From assembly GCA_008360975.2 (NCBI GenBank), contig CM039210.1, forward strand, positions 7,132,293-7,196,292: a DNA stretch of 64,000 bases, read 5' to 3'. The notes beneath the pieces were generated by a model. The model made no database searches, was not told where the DNA came from, and saw only the letters and a program-made list of their open reading frames with translations. Positions within the stretch are counted from its first letter, which is position 1. Every line of letters begins with the position of its first letter. A program made the position numbers and the translations under genes. Positions 10,706-21,693 of this stretch are shown here, in pieces. This DNA is from Lichenostomus cassidix (Eukaryota; Chordata; Aves; Passeriformes; Meliphagidae).

Positions 10706-11752
10706 GCTGTAGCAGCCACCGGATCCCTTTCAGGGCCCCCTGGTTGGTCTGGCAACCCTAATTTCTCTAAAAAATTCCAATTTCCTGTCTCCAGCGCCCC
10801 CAACTTTACCAATTCCCAGAAATGCTGGGGGTTCCTTGGGCACACTGTGACCGTACGGTCCGGGAATGTTCAAGGGCAGTTCTGAAGCAAGCGCTTCTTC
10901 CGCCGCCCCACCACTGCAGCCTTTCGCCCTGGAGCAGGCACTTCATCTAATTGGCTGTCCGAGTCGTCAGACTGGGGCTTCTCCGCCAGCCCTATCATGA
11001 ACGACGAAGTCTGGCCGGATGCAGCCATTATGCCGAGAGACGGCATGGCGGCGGAGCTCGGAGTGGAGTGCGGAGAAGGCAGCGACACAGGCGGAACACT
11101 GGGGGGCCCCGCTGGTTGCACTGGCAAACCATCAGTTAAAATCGGCTGCTGCACTGGCACAGAAGCAGCTGGGTCAGCGTGCCCTGCCGGGGCCGCTTCT
11201 GCCACCGGAACTGTTGCTGGGGCAGGCATGTCCTGCCTGGAATCCATCTGCGCCCCTGCGGGCACTTCCGCTCTTGCCTCGGGATGAAACCCAGGCGCTT
11301 TCCAGGTTGCCAGAGCAGGCACTTCCAGGCCATGCCGCCCTGAGCGGGGGGCTTCCCGCAAACGGGTCTCTGCCAAGTCCCGGCGGAATCTGGCAAGTTC
11401 GGCCAGGATATCCATTAAAAGCCGAGAGAGGAGGGGTAAGTCCTGTGGAAACCCAAATTCCTGTGCCCCCGGCGTTTGAGGGGTCTGCCCCGGAAGCACT
11501 GCGGCCGCCATGTGGAAGGAACCAGTCGGCGTGGAAGCAGCCGCTGGGAGGGAATCTCCTTCCGGTCCAGGCGCGGTTTGTGCCTTTTGCCTGGCCCGTG
11601 TCGCCATTTCTGAGCCTGCGGTTTGAATGGGCGAAACTGGGGTCCGCCCTTGCCCAGGCTGCGCTGCTGCAGGGCGCGCCACTCCTGCCTTCTCAGTTGC
11701 CGCAACCGGGAGCGGCTGCGTCACAGCCGCGCGCACCGGCGCTGCCTGACAT
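10706..11752 (-). pseudogene. gag: gag, proline-rich region to start of capsid (K1)
   Basis: The minus strand encodes an Ala/Pro/Gln-rich linker typical of the region between matrix and capsid, then a basic stretch (GRKAAVVGRRKKRLL), an in-frame TGA just below 10870, and a capsid-like start with NPQHFWELVKLG. The reading frame continues across the stop. It ends at the target duplication GCTG where the class I provirus entered. A long antisense frame over the same GC-rich stretch is a shadow. Confidence 0.75.
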
Positions 11753-12230
11753 TGTGATAAGTAAAACTTGGTTCGCAAAACCGCGAGAAAGAGGAAGAGG
11801 GGCACCAACCCTGCACACCCTATCGAGACATCCTGTTTGTTCACAAAGCCGAATAAAAGAAGGAAGGGGGCCCCTATCCTGCACATCCTGTATCCTGTAT
11901 TTGCTGGGAGTGGGCTGCTTCGCATGGGGGGGGAGGGCACTGCGGACGTGTGAGAAAGGTGTCTGCCTCCCACGACCACCGAAGGGCAGAAGAAGACCCC
12001 ACAAGCAATACTACAACGCAGGCACCAACTCCGGAAGCTATACGTGGCCAGAAAATAGAGACTGCATAAAAAGGGGGGGCTCTGACTGTCTCGGTGCGGT
12101 GTCGTGGGCAGAGCACAGACTCTCCAGCTGCCCAGCGCTTCTTTGCTCACTACTCGCTTGCTTTAAATAAATCAAATTATACTTAATTGGACATTGTCTC
12201 TGATTGATTATTGAGACTTAATTTATAACA
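11753..12230 (+). mobile_element. Solo LTR E1 inserted in K1 gag
   Basis: It starts TGTGATAAG and ends TTTATAACA, with the 4-bp duplication ACAT on both sides (11749-11752 and 12231-12234). A CATAAAAAGG TATA-like box lies near 12064 and AATAAA near 12166. The same family recurs at about 38981-39422, sharing the ending with GATTGATTATTGAG. It splits gag between the matrix region and the proline-rich region. Confidence 0.85.
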
Positions 12231-12808
12231 ACATGGCGCTGGCGGCTCCGACCCAGGGGGAGGGGCCGCGGCGTTCCGCGGAGGCACCGGCGGCGGTGCG
12301 CCGGCAGTTGCCGCGGAACCCTGTCGGTTTTTCTCCTGTTTCAACATCTCCGCCAGCTGGTCCATGGGGTGTGGATAGGTAGGAGGGACGAAATGTCCCG
12401 GCCGGGCATATTTGTGCCTAGACAATGCGTCCGCCATGACGGAGTCAGCCCAGGGTTTCCTCAGGGCGGCTCTCGTTAGCCAAGAGCAAGGAACCCAGAA
12501 GGAGAGAAAGATCAGGTTCCCCCCAACCAAAAGTCCTGCTCCTTTAAGGACTCCCACATTGCTTTCCATTTACGGTATAAACGTACAGTTTTTGGATCCC
12601 CAAAGAGCAATTCTCTCAAAAGGGCGACCCCGACTCGCAGCCACAAAGCTGAATCAATTTCCACCTGTAACACTTCTGGAAAGCCATGATCTGCAGCCCA
12701 GTGTAACAGGGCATTGATCAGGCGCTGTCTCCACTTGCTCGTCTGAGCACCCCAGGGGTTCTCCAAGAGGGACCGCAAAGAGCTGTCCTGTGGCAGCGAA
12801 GGGTCCAT
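12231..12808 (-). pseudogene. gag: gag, matrix part (K1)
   Basis: The likely start is the ATG at 12808 (MDPSLPQDSS), about 80 bases after the primer site. It is followed by a helical matrix-like domain rich in Trp and Leu, with motifs such as LLENPWG and KWRQRLINALLHW. The frame is lost near 12560 and gag continues one frame over through a Lys/Pro-rich stretch with PPPVPPRN, ending at the LTR inserted at 12230. Matrix would coat the inside of the plasma membrane in the particle. The frameshift and the insertion make it a pseudogene. Confidence 0.7.
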
Positions 12809-12886
12809 TGTCCTCCCGACCCCCGAGCCACGCAGGCGGGGAAGGATGGGGGAGGGGCGGGCGTACTTCACAACAGCGCGTGTAGT

Positions 12887-12904
12887 ACACATTGGCGGTC
12901 ACCA
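12887..12904 (-). other. Primer binding site of K1 (tRNA-Trp-like)
   Basis: Immediately after the LTR the minus strand reads TGGTGACC followed by a diverged tail. The first eight bases match what I remember of the tRNA-Trp primer site used by avian alpharetroviruses; the rest does not match well, so the tRNA assignment is tentative. Confidence 0.5.
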
Positions 12905-13165
12905 GACGTCGCTGCTGAGCCGGTAACGGAGTGAAGCAGCACGCATGAAGAATGCGGAGAAAGAGAAATTTAATAATATGCTATATATATACACACGAGA
13001 AGTAGATTCGGATTGGCCAATAACCACCCACCCCTCTGAGTGATTGGCCAAGGCGTCTCAGCGCCCATTCCAAAACATTCCTCGATAAACATAGAATTTT
13101 ATCTTATGTTTATTAAAACTTAGAGAAGGGAAAATTTCCCATGGGAAGGAATCTGTGCAGTCACA
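12905..13165 (-). repeat. 5' LTR of class II ERV K1
   Basis: On the minus strand it begins TGTGACTGCACAG at 13165 and ends close to 12905, directly before a TGGTGACC primer-site-like sequence. It is about 260 bp, the same size as the three solo LTRs of this family, and shares their CCCATGGGAA and AATAAA-rich start and their GCAGCGAC end. A TATATATA run near 12980 and a TTAAA signal shortly after it fit a promoter with a very short R region. The usual terminal CA reads CG here. Confidence 0.8.
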
Positions 13166-13283
13166 GAGCCGCGGGACGTGGAATTAAACGCATGTTAAGC
13201 TCACTAATGGTAGCTGGGTAAGGTGTTCCTACCATAATTACCGAAAGGATTTTGAAGACTGTAAAGCAGTGGGGAAGGACAGG

Positions 13284-14583
13284 TGTGGTGGTTTTGATTG
13301 GCCCAAAACATCAGTGAAGTGTTTTTAACATCTAAGAGAAATTTAGACCCCTCAGAAGCTGTTCTAGTAGGCCTAGGGAGGTGTCTGAGGGGTGGGGTGT
13401 GGCACAAAGATGGCTCCTGTGTGTCCTGAGTGCAAGTTCTGGAAGTTTTTACATCAAGTCCAGCAGAGCCAATCTCTGATGGCTCTGAAGGTGATGGACA
13501 TGCTGCTGGCCAAGTTTGGACCAATTGGAAGTGCTGGTTACGCCTCTGTGAAAACATATTTAAGAAAAATTCAAAACAAAGCAGGCGCGCACTTCTTTCA
13601 CTTCTTTGTAGTTGGAGGAGGAGGAAGTGGAGGTGAAAATATGTAGAGGGAGAACAGCATGGAGAGTGCCAAAGTCAGTGAAAAAAGTGGGGGAGGAGGT
13701 GCTCCAGTGTTAGAGCTGAAAACCCTCTGCAAGCCACAGTGAAGGCCATGGGGGGGCAGGAGGTCCCCCTGCAGCCCATGGAGTCCACAGGAGTGCAAAA
13801 ATTCTGCCCACAGCCCACGCCAGAAGGGCAGGTGGATGCCTGGAAAAGACTGTGAACCAGTGGGAGTCTCATTTAAGAGTTAAAACTGCAAAGGCCTTGC
13901 AAGAGAAAGAAAGGCCTTGCTCCTGGGATGGAAGCAGCCTGGCCTCAGCTTGGGAGAGTCTGCACAGCACCCTATAGACAAAAAGACTCATGTTGCAGCA
14001 GAATTTCGGGCGGGATGTTGCTCGTGAGATTAGACCCACGCCAAAAAAGTTCTCAGAAGACTGTCTCTCGTGGGAAAGACCCCTGGCTAAGTAGAGAACC
14101 TCTTTTCCTGATTAAACTGACCAGAGGACCCCTCAACCTGCCCCTGTCTGTGTTGCTGGTTTAGAAAAAGAGAAGGGAGGGGGGGGTGAGTGCAGAGACT
14201 GCTTCTTAAGAGGGTGGGGGTGAGAGCAGAAAACTGTCTAGAGAGAGAGAGAGAAACAAGTAGATATAAAGAGTATTTATAGTAGAAAAATTCTAGTGAT
14301 GAATAAATTTAAGAATCTGCTCTGTGGACTGAAAAGAGACCCCACACCCTGCCCCCCCCCACCTGGCTTGTGGATTGTAAAAGAAGAAAGGGGGTGAATA
14401 CTATAAGTTCGTAAGAGGGAGGGGGGAGTAAACAAAATGATGTATAAAAAGTTTATTTTTGCCTTGCATTTATCCTCCAATTCTGTTAAGTAATTAAATC
14501 ACCTTTTGCAACTTTAAACTTGAAGCCTGTTTGCCCTTTTTCGTGCGTCCTCCTGGCAAGGGTCCTGTCTCAAACCCACGACA
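13284..14583 (+). mobile_element. Solo LTR G1, 1.3 kb
   Basis: It begins TGTGGTGGTTTTGATTGG and ends CCCACGACA, with the 6-bp duplication GACAGG (13278-13283 and 14584-14589). It is GA-rich in the middle, with ATGTATAAAAAG near 14440 and a TAATTAAATC poly(A)-like region near 14490. A diverged second copy lies inverted at 17279-18336. Confidence 0.85.
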
Positions 14584-14589
14584 GACAGG

Positions 14590-15690
14590 TTTATTGACCA
14601 ATTGTTTTTAAGCTGCCTCCAAGATAATTCCATAAGTAGGACACATGTTTTCCATGACTATCACTGGCACTGGCAACACTGAAATGGAACTTGAACCCTT
14701 TTTAATAAGTTCTGGTACAGATCTACCAAAACAGATCTGGGATGTAACTGTAAGTGGAAACCTCATGTAGGAGCTTGGAAATGCAAATACTGTGATTCCT
14801 AATGTGGAGCAACTATTATTGGAGCACCGTTAAGCCCAGGAAGCAAGCTGTATTTTGACCCACCAATTGATGATGAAAATTGGGAAGGCCCCTTTGCCAA
14901 CAGAACCTGGGCTTTGAAAGAGCATTATTGGATTTGTGACCAACATGCTTATCGCCGGTTACCTCCAAACTGGTTAGGGATATGTTATGTAGGGTATATT
15001 AGACTGTTGTTCTTTTTGCTACCACAAGTTCAGGGAAATCAATTAGGAATCAAGGTATATGATGATCTAATTAGAAAAAAGCAGTCAATTGATGCATCCT
15101 TGGTTGGAGGGAGCACACAAAAATAGGGAAAAGATGAATGGCCACCAGAGTGAATCATACAACACTATGGACCAGCTACTTGGAACCCAAATGAATTAAT
15201 ATCAGGTGCCAGAGAACCCATTTATAACTTGAATTGGATAATTAGGTTACAAGCTGTCTTTGAAATAATAACCAACCAGACAGCTACAACTCTTGACCTT
15301 CTTGCTGACCAAGCCACTCAGATGAGGAATGCAATACTCCAACATCAGATGGTACTGGATTATCTATTAGCAGAAGAAGGTGGAGTGTGTGGAAAATTAA
15401 ATGACTCAAACTGCTATTTGCAAATAGATGACAATGGAAAAGTGGTGAAACAAATAACAAAGGGAATAAGAAAGTTAGCTCATGTACCAGTCCAAACATG
15501 GAAAGGATGGGAATGGGACATGTTTTTGTGGTTACCTGGGGGACTATGGGTTAAACGAATGCTCTTTTTCCTCTGATGTGCTGTAGCAACTCTAATCTTT
15601 TTACCATGCATGATCCCTTGCTTAGTGCAACTCATTCAGCATGTGATCAAGGGGATGCAAGGTAGAAGCCATGCCTACTGATCCAGAAAT
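14590..15690 (+). pseudogene. env: env remnant of ERV F
   Basis: Short plus-strand frames give surface-subunit-like text (WICDQHAYRRLPPNWLG) and then a transmembrane-subunit core: [36 protein letters not shown] and the helical tail up to a hydrophobic anchor (LFFL then LIFLPCMIPCLV) near 15560-15640. Stops near 15124 and 15574 and frame changes show decay. Env would have bound the receptor and fused membranes. The double cysteine after the loop is reduced to a single Cys. Confidence 0.7.
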
Positions 15691-16013
15691 GGCTACAAAA
15701 GGACAGAAAATCACGTGACTGCAAATAATCGCAAAATCAAAAAAGACCCAGGAACAGAAAATTAAGTCAATGGTAACTAAGGTTTGTAAAGACAATTACT
15801 GAGAAGATAAGAGGAGAGATTGAAAGGAATGAGAGGGATATGTCTTTACAAACAAACTGTGGGCCTGCTGGTAGATAAAGCCAGATACTGATAGGTGAAA
15901 GAAGCAATGGGAGGAACCATAAATTTCATAGGAATTCCAGTGATTGACACAGACTGTTGCTCACCCAAGGCCATGCTAAATCCCTGGACTTAAAGAAAAA
16001 GAACTGAGACACA

Positions 16014-16032
16014 AAGAAAAAAAAGGGGGGGA
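16014..16032 (+). other. Polypurine tract of ERV F
   Basis: An A-rich then G-rich purine run ends directly at the LTR start. Confidence 0.75.
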
Positions 16033-16287
16033 TGCACATTAGAAGAGGGTCTGTATTAGGTGATTTGGGGAGTCTGTATCTCTCAAGTACCTCAGCCAAT
16101 GGGGAAAGAGAGAGGGAAATGCAGCCCAGAAATTAGGATTAAAAGGAGGCTGCGTCCTTTTGCAATTTGAGACACCCCATGGGAAATTGCCCCATGACCT
16201 CTCCCTTTATTCGAATAAAGTTACAGGACTCCTCTGTCTCCTTTTTGAACATAAACCTCTGGTGTTTGTGGATTAATTTTCCTGACA
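16033..16287 (+). repeat. 3' LTR of ERV F
   Basis: It runs TGCACATTAG to TTTCCTGACA, 255 bp. GATTAAAAGG near 16136 and AATAAA near 16215 form the promoter and poly(A) signals. Confidence 0.75.
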
Positions 16288-17051
16288 CCCTAAACAACAA
16301 CGAGTGGGGAACAAGGACAAAACAAAAACCTGGAAGAACTATTCTTTTGTCCAAAAACAAGAGTGAATGTTGGTGGGCTCTTTGCTCCACAGCACCTGAC
16401 AGGGGCTCTTCTGGCAGCAGCAGCTCCGTCTGCAGTGGCAGCTGGAGCTGGAGCAGTGGCTGGAACTCTTGGTGAGAGACAGGGGTCCCAGTGTAGCTGT
16501 CCAAAGCGGCAGCAATGAAAAGGTCTGAAGAAAACGTCCTCCCCCAGCTCCACATACGGGAGGTTGCCCTGGGAACAGCAACCAAAAAGGTGTTGCAAAA
16601 TTTGCTCCAAAACAGTTTAGGATTGTGAAATGCAGTTTCTAGGAGACCTGCAGCAAGTAACCTCCCACTGAAGTCAGAGAGAAACAAACCAGGGCTTCTG
16701 CCTTGCTCTGCCTGTCTCTGAGAACCTGCCCCAGGCAACTGTCTAGGCAGCCCAGAAAGAAACAAAAAGAGAGGGCTCTGTGTGCCTCTTCACTGTCTTT
16801 TAAAGGGACCCCCCCCGCCCAAATCCCCCACTCTCAAAAACTCAGGATAAAACACTTGGGTCCTGCTTCTGGCCCCCAGATCCTAAAGGGACAGTAACAC
16901 AAACTGTGCTGATTGACATTGAGAAAATATAGAATGAAATAAAAATTTTTAAGGTGACCCAGAACAGTAAGCATTGACCCAACTGATACCAGTGTTGAGG
17001 ATTTTCCAACTTATCAACTTTTTTCCTTTTAATTTTTGTCAGATGATCCAC
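16288..17051. other. No gene recognised
   Basis: GC-mixed sequence between the F LTR and the ERVL RNase H remnant. A Gln/Leu-rich minus-strand frame crosses the LTR boundary and is not protein-like. The right-hand end (about 16980-17051) may continue the ERVL pol in decayed form. Confidence 0.4.
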
Positions 17052-17278
17052 TTAGTAGTTCCAATAACTCTGTAAGGCTTGATCATTAGCATGAGCTTTG
17101 ACCCATCTTAGGTAGATTGGTTGGGATTGAGGCTGTAATAACAACCATTTCCAATCTTCCTTCTGCCAAACCTCTTTTCCATTCACTTGCCAATCTAATG
17201 CTTCCCACTGACACAACCACTGTGTGGCACCAGCCCAGACTGCATAAGAATCAACATATATCATCGTTGCTTTCTTTT
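17052..17278 (-). pseudogene. pol: ERVL-like RNase H, C-terminal piece
   Basis: The minus strand reads IYVDSYAVWAGATQW and YLRWVKAHANDQA, the third acidic site and the His/Asp end of a retroviral RNase H of class III type. The piece preceding it is displaced to 18337-18940 by solo LTR G2. No integrase text was found downstream. Confidence 0.75.
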
Positions 17279-18336
17279 TGTTGTGGTTTGACACTGGCCA
17301 AATGCCAGGCACCTACGACATCTGCTCTCTCCGCTCTCCCCTGCCACAACTGGGCAGAGGAGAGGGAAAAAACATTAACACACACTCACAGGGCTCATGA
17401 GTTGAAATAAGGAACCAGGGAATGATTTACTGAGGGCAAAACAGGCTGAAACTGAAAGTTGCAAAATGATTTATTGCTAACCTAACAGAGTCAGAGGAAG
17501 CAAATGAGAAGTAAAAATAACCCCTTAAGACACCGTTTCTCCACTCACAACCCTCCTCCCCCCAGCAGCACAGGGGGACAGGGTATGGGGGTTTGGTCAG
17601 TCCATCACGGGGATCTTCTGATGCTCAGGAAGAGGAGTCGTCTTCTGCGTAGCCATGAGTCCCTCCCATGGGAGACAGTCCTCTGTGAACTTCTCCAGCA
17701 TGGGTCCAAATTTCATGAGCAGCAGCCTGCCCGAATCTACTGCAACATGAGTCCCTCGACCATGGGGTGCAGACCTCTGAGCTGAGGCCAGGCTGTCCCA
17801 TCTTGGGAGCAAGGCCTTTCTCTCCACTGGGTCGCCCACTGGATCACAGCTTCCTCCAAGCATCCACCCGCTCTGGCATGGGCACCTCCCCACAGACTGT
17901 GGGTGGATCTCTGCATCCACCGCGGACCCCATGGGCTGTAGGGGGACAACCTGCTTCACCATGGTCATCACTATGGCCAGCAGAGGATTGTCAGCTCTGG
18001 TGCCTGGAGCACCTCCTCCCCCTCTTTCTCCACTGACCTTGGTGTCTCCATGTTGTTTTCCCCTCACATATTCTCACCTCCTCCTCTTCCTCCTCTGGCT
18101 AAAAAGAAGTGCGTGCCACATTGTTTTGATTTCTTCTTAAATTTGTTGCCACAGAGGCATAACCAATATCTCTAATTGGCCCAGGCTTGGCCAGAGGCAT
18201 GTCCATCATCTTTAGAGCCATCAGAAATTGGCTCTGCTGGACATGGTAAAAACTTCCAGAACCTTCGCAGAGAACACACAGAAGCCTTCTTTGTGCCCCC
18301 CCTCCAGCAAAAACTGGGCCAAGCAAAACCAACACA
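17279..18336 (-). mobile_element. Solo LTR G2 inside ERVL-like RNase H
   Basis: On the minus strand it begins TGTGTTGGTTTTGCTTGG and ends AAACCACAACA, aligning with G1 over most of its length, including AGCAGAGCCAAT and the GATGGACATG stretch. AATAAATCATT near 17470 (minus) is the likely poly(A) signal. The flanks are only weakly alike, so a duplication is not certain. It splits RNase H. Confidence 0.8.
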
Positions 18337-18940
18337 CTCTTCTATGCCAGCAATACAGCTTTTAACTCTCCCACCTGTGCACTTCCCATTCCTTCTACTA
18401 TTTTCATTCCTGTCTGAATGTTAAAAGCAACTGCTTTCTACTTCCATTTACCATCAATGCCTTTGGCTGAGGCATCAGTTAACCAAATAACATCAGTTTG
18501 ATGTGATTGCAGGAACATCCAGTATAGGACTAGTTTTATATGACTGATGCAAAGCCAGCACATCTGGGGTCACAGTTCTCTGGAATGTTGTAGGTTTTGT
18601 TGGTCCTTCAGTTATATCCATATGATCCATGACTCCTGAGACATATGCACACTATTTGTGTACTGTTGGTCTTGGTGCAATTCCCTCTGGCAGAGCACTG
18701 CCTCTCTTTATACTGGCCACCAGGTTAAAAGGTCCTTGGATTTTCACAGGCTGATGCTGTTATATTTTTTCTACTTGTCTAAGAACTCATGTCAGAGATA
18801 ATAATCCCTTTTCCCAGTCAGTCTATCTCTTTTCATTATCTTTTAATGCTGTGGTGATGCCAAATTGATTTTTGCCTTTTTGCTTTTATATATTCTCTAT
18901 ATTCTTTACATATATATTTGTAGCTCTGTAGCCTATTATT
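18337..18940 (-). pseudogene. pol: ERVL-like pol: connection and RNase H N-terminal piece
   Basis: The minus strand encodes, in several frames, connection text (VTPDVLALHQSYKTSP) and the RNase H start with WLTDASAKGIDGKWK, AFNIQTGMKIVEGMG and VGELKAVLLA, which holds the first two acidic sites. At least two nonsense changes are present. It is the upstream neighbour of 17052-17278. Confidence 0.7.
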
Positions 18941-19399
18941 GTATTGATGCCTTTTTGGCTAGTAGAAATATGAAGCAGACACAGCAGTAAAGGGAAAAAA
19001 GGGTATTACCTTGGTTTACTAGGATCCTAGGTGCACATTCGTCAAAGGTGGAAACACACCGAGAAGCACACTCCGTGCAACACGTATACCAATTTATGGA
19101 CCTCACAAATAAGCATATCTACCTAAAATCCCCCAATAAGTGTTACAAACGGAGACAGGGGGTTGATAAGTTCCTGCCCTTTGCCTAGATCTTTGACAAC
19201 TGGCAGTTAGCTTATTGGGGTAGCCAGCACCCCTAGACCAAGCCTCGTTGGCAAGTTCTTTAATAATGGCCAATTAGGTCTAATATAAATTGGATTATTG
19301 TTTATTAGACACAAGAAATAGAGTAAGGAGCTAAGCAAATTATATACTACACAAAAATGAAATAAGTAAAAAGAAAAGAAGCAAAAAGAAAACTACTAG

Positions 19400-19432
19400 T
19401 GATGCCTAAAATGCTGGTAAAAATTGAGACGC
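19400..19432 (-). repeat. 33-bp inverted copy of the LTR end
   Basis: TGATGCCTAAAATG at the left edge mirrors CATTTTAGGCATCA at the right edge, with identity over all 33 bases by eye. Confidence 0.9.
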
Positions 19433-19479
19433 TATAGGGGCTACTAGTCCGGTAGCTAAACACACCAGATCTAAAAGAG

Positions 19480-20255
19480 ATGAACCAAGAAAGAAAGAGG
19501 CTATCCTAGAAGTACCTTTGGGGCAAGCTGAGAGGAAACTGAGTCGAGGTATTGTAAAAGTAACCAGTGCCACAGGGATAAGTGAAACACGGCCTTTCTT
19601 TCAACCTTTAAAATTTGAACTGAGAAAATCCATTATGCCAGTAAAGAAAGATGATAGTAAAAGTTACAAATTAGTGCAAGATTTAAAGACAATTAACAAA
19701 ACCACAGAGGACATGGAGGACATAAATTCAGTTATGCCAAACCCCTACATTTTTCAGACCACACCAACAAATGAACTAGGGAAGTTCACAGTTTTAAATC
19801 TCAGAAATGCCTTTTCCTGGATTTCTATAAGGAAAAGTAGTCAAGAACTCTTTACATCTGAGTGGAAAAACCCTGAGACAGGAGGAGAGACTCAGCTCAC
19901 CTGGACAGAGATACTCCAAGGGTTCAAGAATAGCCCAACTATATTTAAACATCAGCTGTCAAAAGAACTAGAGGACTGGAGAAAACAAGAAAAAACCTTA
20001 TATAAAGCCCTTAAAGCAGCTGAGAAAGAAACCATCAACTGGACAGAGAAAGCAAAGGCTGAATTTAAACAACTAAAACATTCCTTAATATCTGCTCCAG
20101 CTCTAGGGCTGCCAGACATAACAAAGCCCTTTAAACTTTTTACATACGAGCAGCAGAATGTTACTCTAAAAGTACTGGCACAGCACCTTGGGAATCAGCA
20201 AAGAGCTGTGACCTGTTTCTCAAAACAACTAGACAATGTTAACCAGGGAACATGA
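19480..20255 (+). pseudogene. pol: pol, protease end and reverse transcriptase fragment (H1)
   Basis: A protease C-terminal strand (FFQPLKFEL) is fused to gamma-type reverse transcriptase text: KLVQDLKTIN, VLNLRNAFSWI and LQGFKNSPTIF. The first catalytic Asp is Asn (VLNLRNAF). After the template-grip region the frame jumps to connection text (ALGLPDITKPF, RAVTCFSKQLD), so the palm with the YXDD motif is deleted. Confidence 0.82.
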
Positions 20256-21105
20256 GAGTACACACTGGAGAACAGAAAACCTTTTAAAACATCTGAAAAA
20301 AGTAGTAATAAGGAGAAAAATGACTGATATTGTGCAATCCATAACAAGCAAGTGTAAAACCTGTTGCAAAAACAACCCTGACACAAGCAAGAGAGTAGTG
20401 TTAGGAGTAACCAAGGCAGGGCATCTCCCAGGAGATTACTGGCAAATAAATTTTACTGAAATATCATGTGGGGAAGGATATTATAAATATGTACAGGTAT
20501 TGGTTGATGTGTTCAATGAATGGCCTGGAATTTGTCCCTGTCGCACCGGTGCAATGGGGGAAGTGGTGAAAGTCTTGCTCGACCATGTAATTCCGGGCTT
20601 TGGGGTTCCTTTAAGGATGTCATCAGATAGGAAACCACATTTTGTTACAACAGTTATCGGGGAAGTTAGCAGGATTCTGGGACTTACTTGGGACCTGCAC
20701 ACACCATACAGGCCCCAAGCAAGTGGCAAAGTTAAATGTATGACTGGAACCCTCAAGGCCCAGATTAGTAAAATCTGTCAAGAAACATCTATGATATGGG
20801 TTCAAGCTTTGCCTATAGCCTTACTGAGGGTCCACATACAACCAAGGTGGAGGGACAATATAAGTCCCTATGGAAGCCTATATGGCAAACCATATCAGGT
20901 TCCACACATTCCGGGAAAAATTTACATGAGGAGAAAAATTGATTTACAGAAATACTTAACAGCCTTAAGCTCCATTTTGCAGAAGCTCCAGAAATTCGTC
21001 GTGCTGTCCAAAGCTATAGGATTGGACACCCCTGCTAACCTGTTTCAGCCTGAAAACTGGGTCTTCATCAAATGGTGGACCAGCAACCCCTTCCAAGCTA
21101 AGTAG
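20236..21105 (+). pseudogene. pol: integrase (H1), catalytic triad lost
   Basis: The reading frame holds the zinc domain with CKTCCKNN, a core with WQINFTEI, MSSDRKPHFV and SGKVKCMTG, and a C-terminal stretch with PENWVFIKWW. The three catalytic acidic positions read Asn, Asp and Lys, so it cannot act as an integrase. It overlaps the preceding fragment through a deletion of most of RNase H. Confidence 0.85.
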
Positions 21106-21289
21106 AAGAGACCATTCCAAGTTTTGCTGACCACCCTGACTTCTCAGAAAGGTTGCTGAGAAAAGATTGTGAATCCACTACTCCAGGATGAAGAAAGCTT
21201 CTGCCCCTGAGACCATCAAAACAGAGTGATTCAAATCAAAATTATGTAGTTTAAATTGTTCTTTACATGTCTGTTGTTTGCCCAATTAG

Positions 21290-21690
21290 TAACCATGACT
21301 CAAAGCTCAGCCTAAAGTTACACAACACTGTGATCCAAAAAATATATCCAGAGCTCTTAATATGAGCAATTCCTGGATCTGCACCCAGTTACCACCTCTA
21401 GATGAATGTGATAACTGGCCATTTAAAATCAGAAAAGTTTTGGAAGAAATTTGGAAAGGAACTCAAATTCTACATTAAGTGGGTTCAAAAAATTACACCT
21501 TAAAATTTGACCAGATCTTCCATGCCCTCACTTCATGGTTTCCAGACTGGGCCAGGGTGAAAGAAACATTTATAATGATTGTAATTGTAGTTATTATTTT
21601 TGCCATAGCTAGTTGTGTAAACCAATGTTGTAAGTAGTGTAGTTTAGAGACTAGACAAGGTAAAAGCTTGTTAGTCTCCAAAAAGAGAGG
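21290..21690 (+). pseudogene. env: env transmembrane tail (H1)
   Basis: FHALTSWFPDWARVKE is followed by a hydrophobic anchor (IMIVIVVIIFAIASC) and a Cys-rich cytoplasmic start, as in gamma-type Env tails. Almost all of the surface subunit is missing. A purine-rich AAAAAGAGAGGAAA just before 21694 serves as the polypurine tract. Confidence 0.65.
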
Positions 21691-21693
21691 AAA

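Larger units (their letters stand above)
1..13165 (-). mobile_element. Class II (beta/alpha-like) endogenous retrovirus K1, 3' end outside window
   Basis: Read on the minus strand this element runs 5' LTR, gag, dUTPase-protease, reverse transcriptase, RNase H and integrase, and leaves the window inside integrase. The order, the CX2CX4HX4C knuckle, the GGGAAAC frameshift site and the YMDD reverse transcriptase are those of class II ERVs. Gag is cut by four solo LTRs or LTR-like segments and by a complete class I provirus (5057-10705), so the original element occupies only about half of the span. Several stops and frameshifts show that it is dead. Its 5' LTR belongs to the same family as the solo LTRs at 3311, 27998 and 54626. 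Confidence 0.9.
13166..16287 (+). mobile_element. 3' part of an env-bearing ERV (F)
   Basis: Env text, a polypurine tract and a 255-bp LTR lie in order on the plus strand, interrupted by solo LTR G1. The 5' part of the element is missing; K1 begins exactly where it would continue, so K1 may have inserted into F. Confidence 0.65.

Noticed and set aside
10870..12150. Single 426-codon minus-strand frame taken as one gene
   Set aside because: Only the part below 11752 is gag. The rest is the antisense of solo LTR E1, which has its own target duplication.
11019..12170. Long plus-strand open frame (383 codons)
   Set aside because: It runs antisense to the proline-rich part of K1 gag and crosses the boundary of solo LTR E1. 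GC-rich sequence depleted of stops explains it.
16139..16765. 208-codon minus-strand frame
   Set aside because: It crosses the 3' LTR boundary of ERV F, has low-complexity Leu/Gln composition and no recognisable motif.
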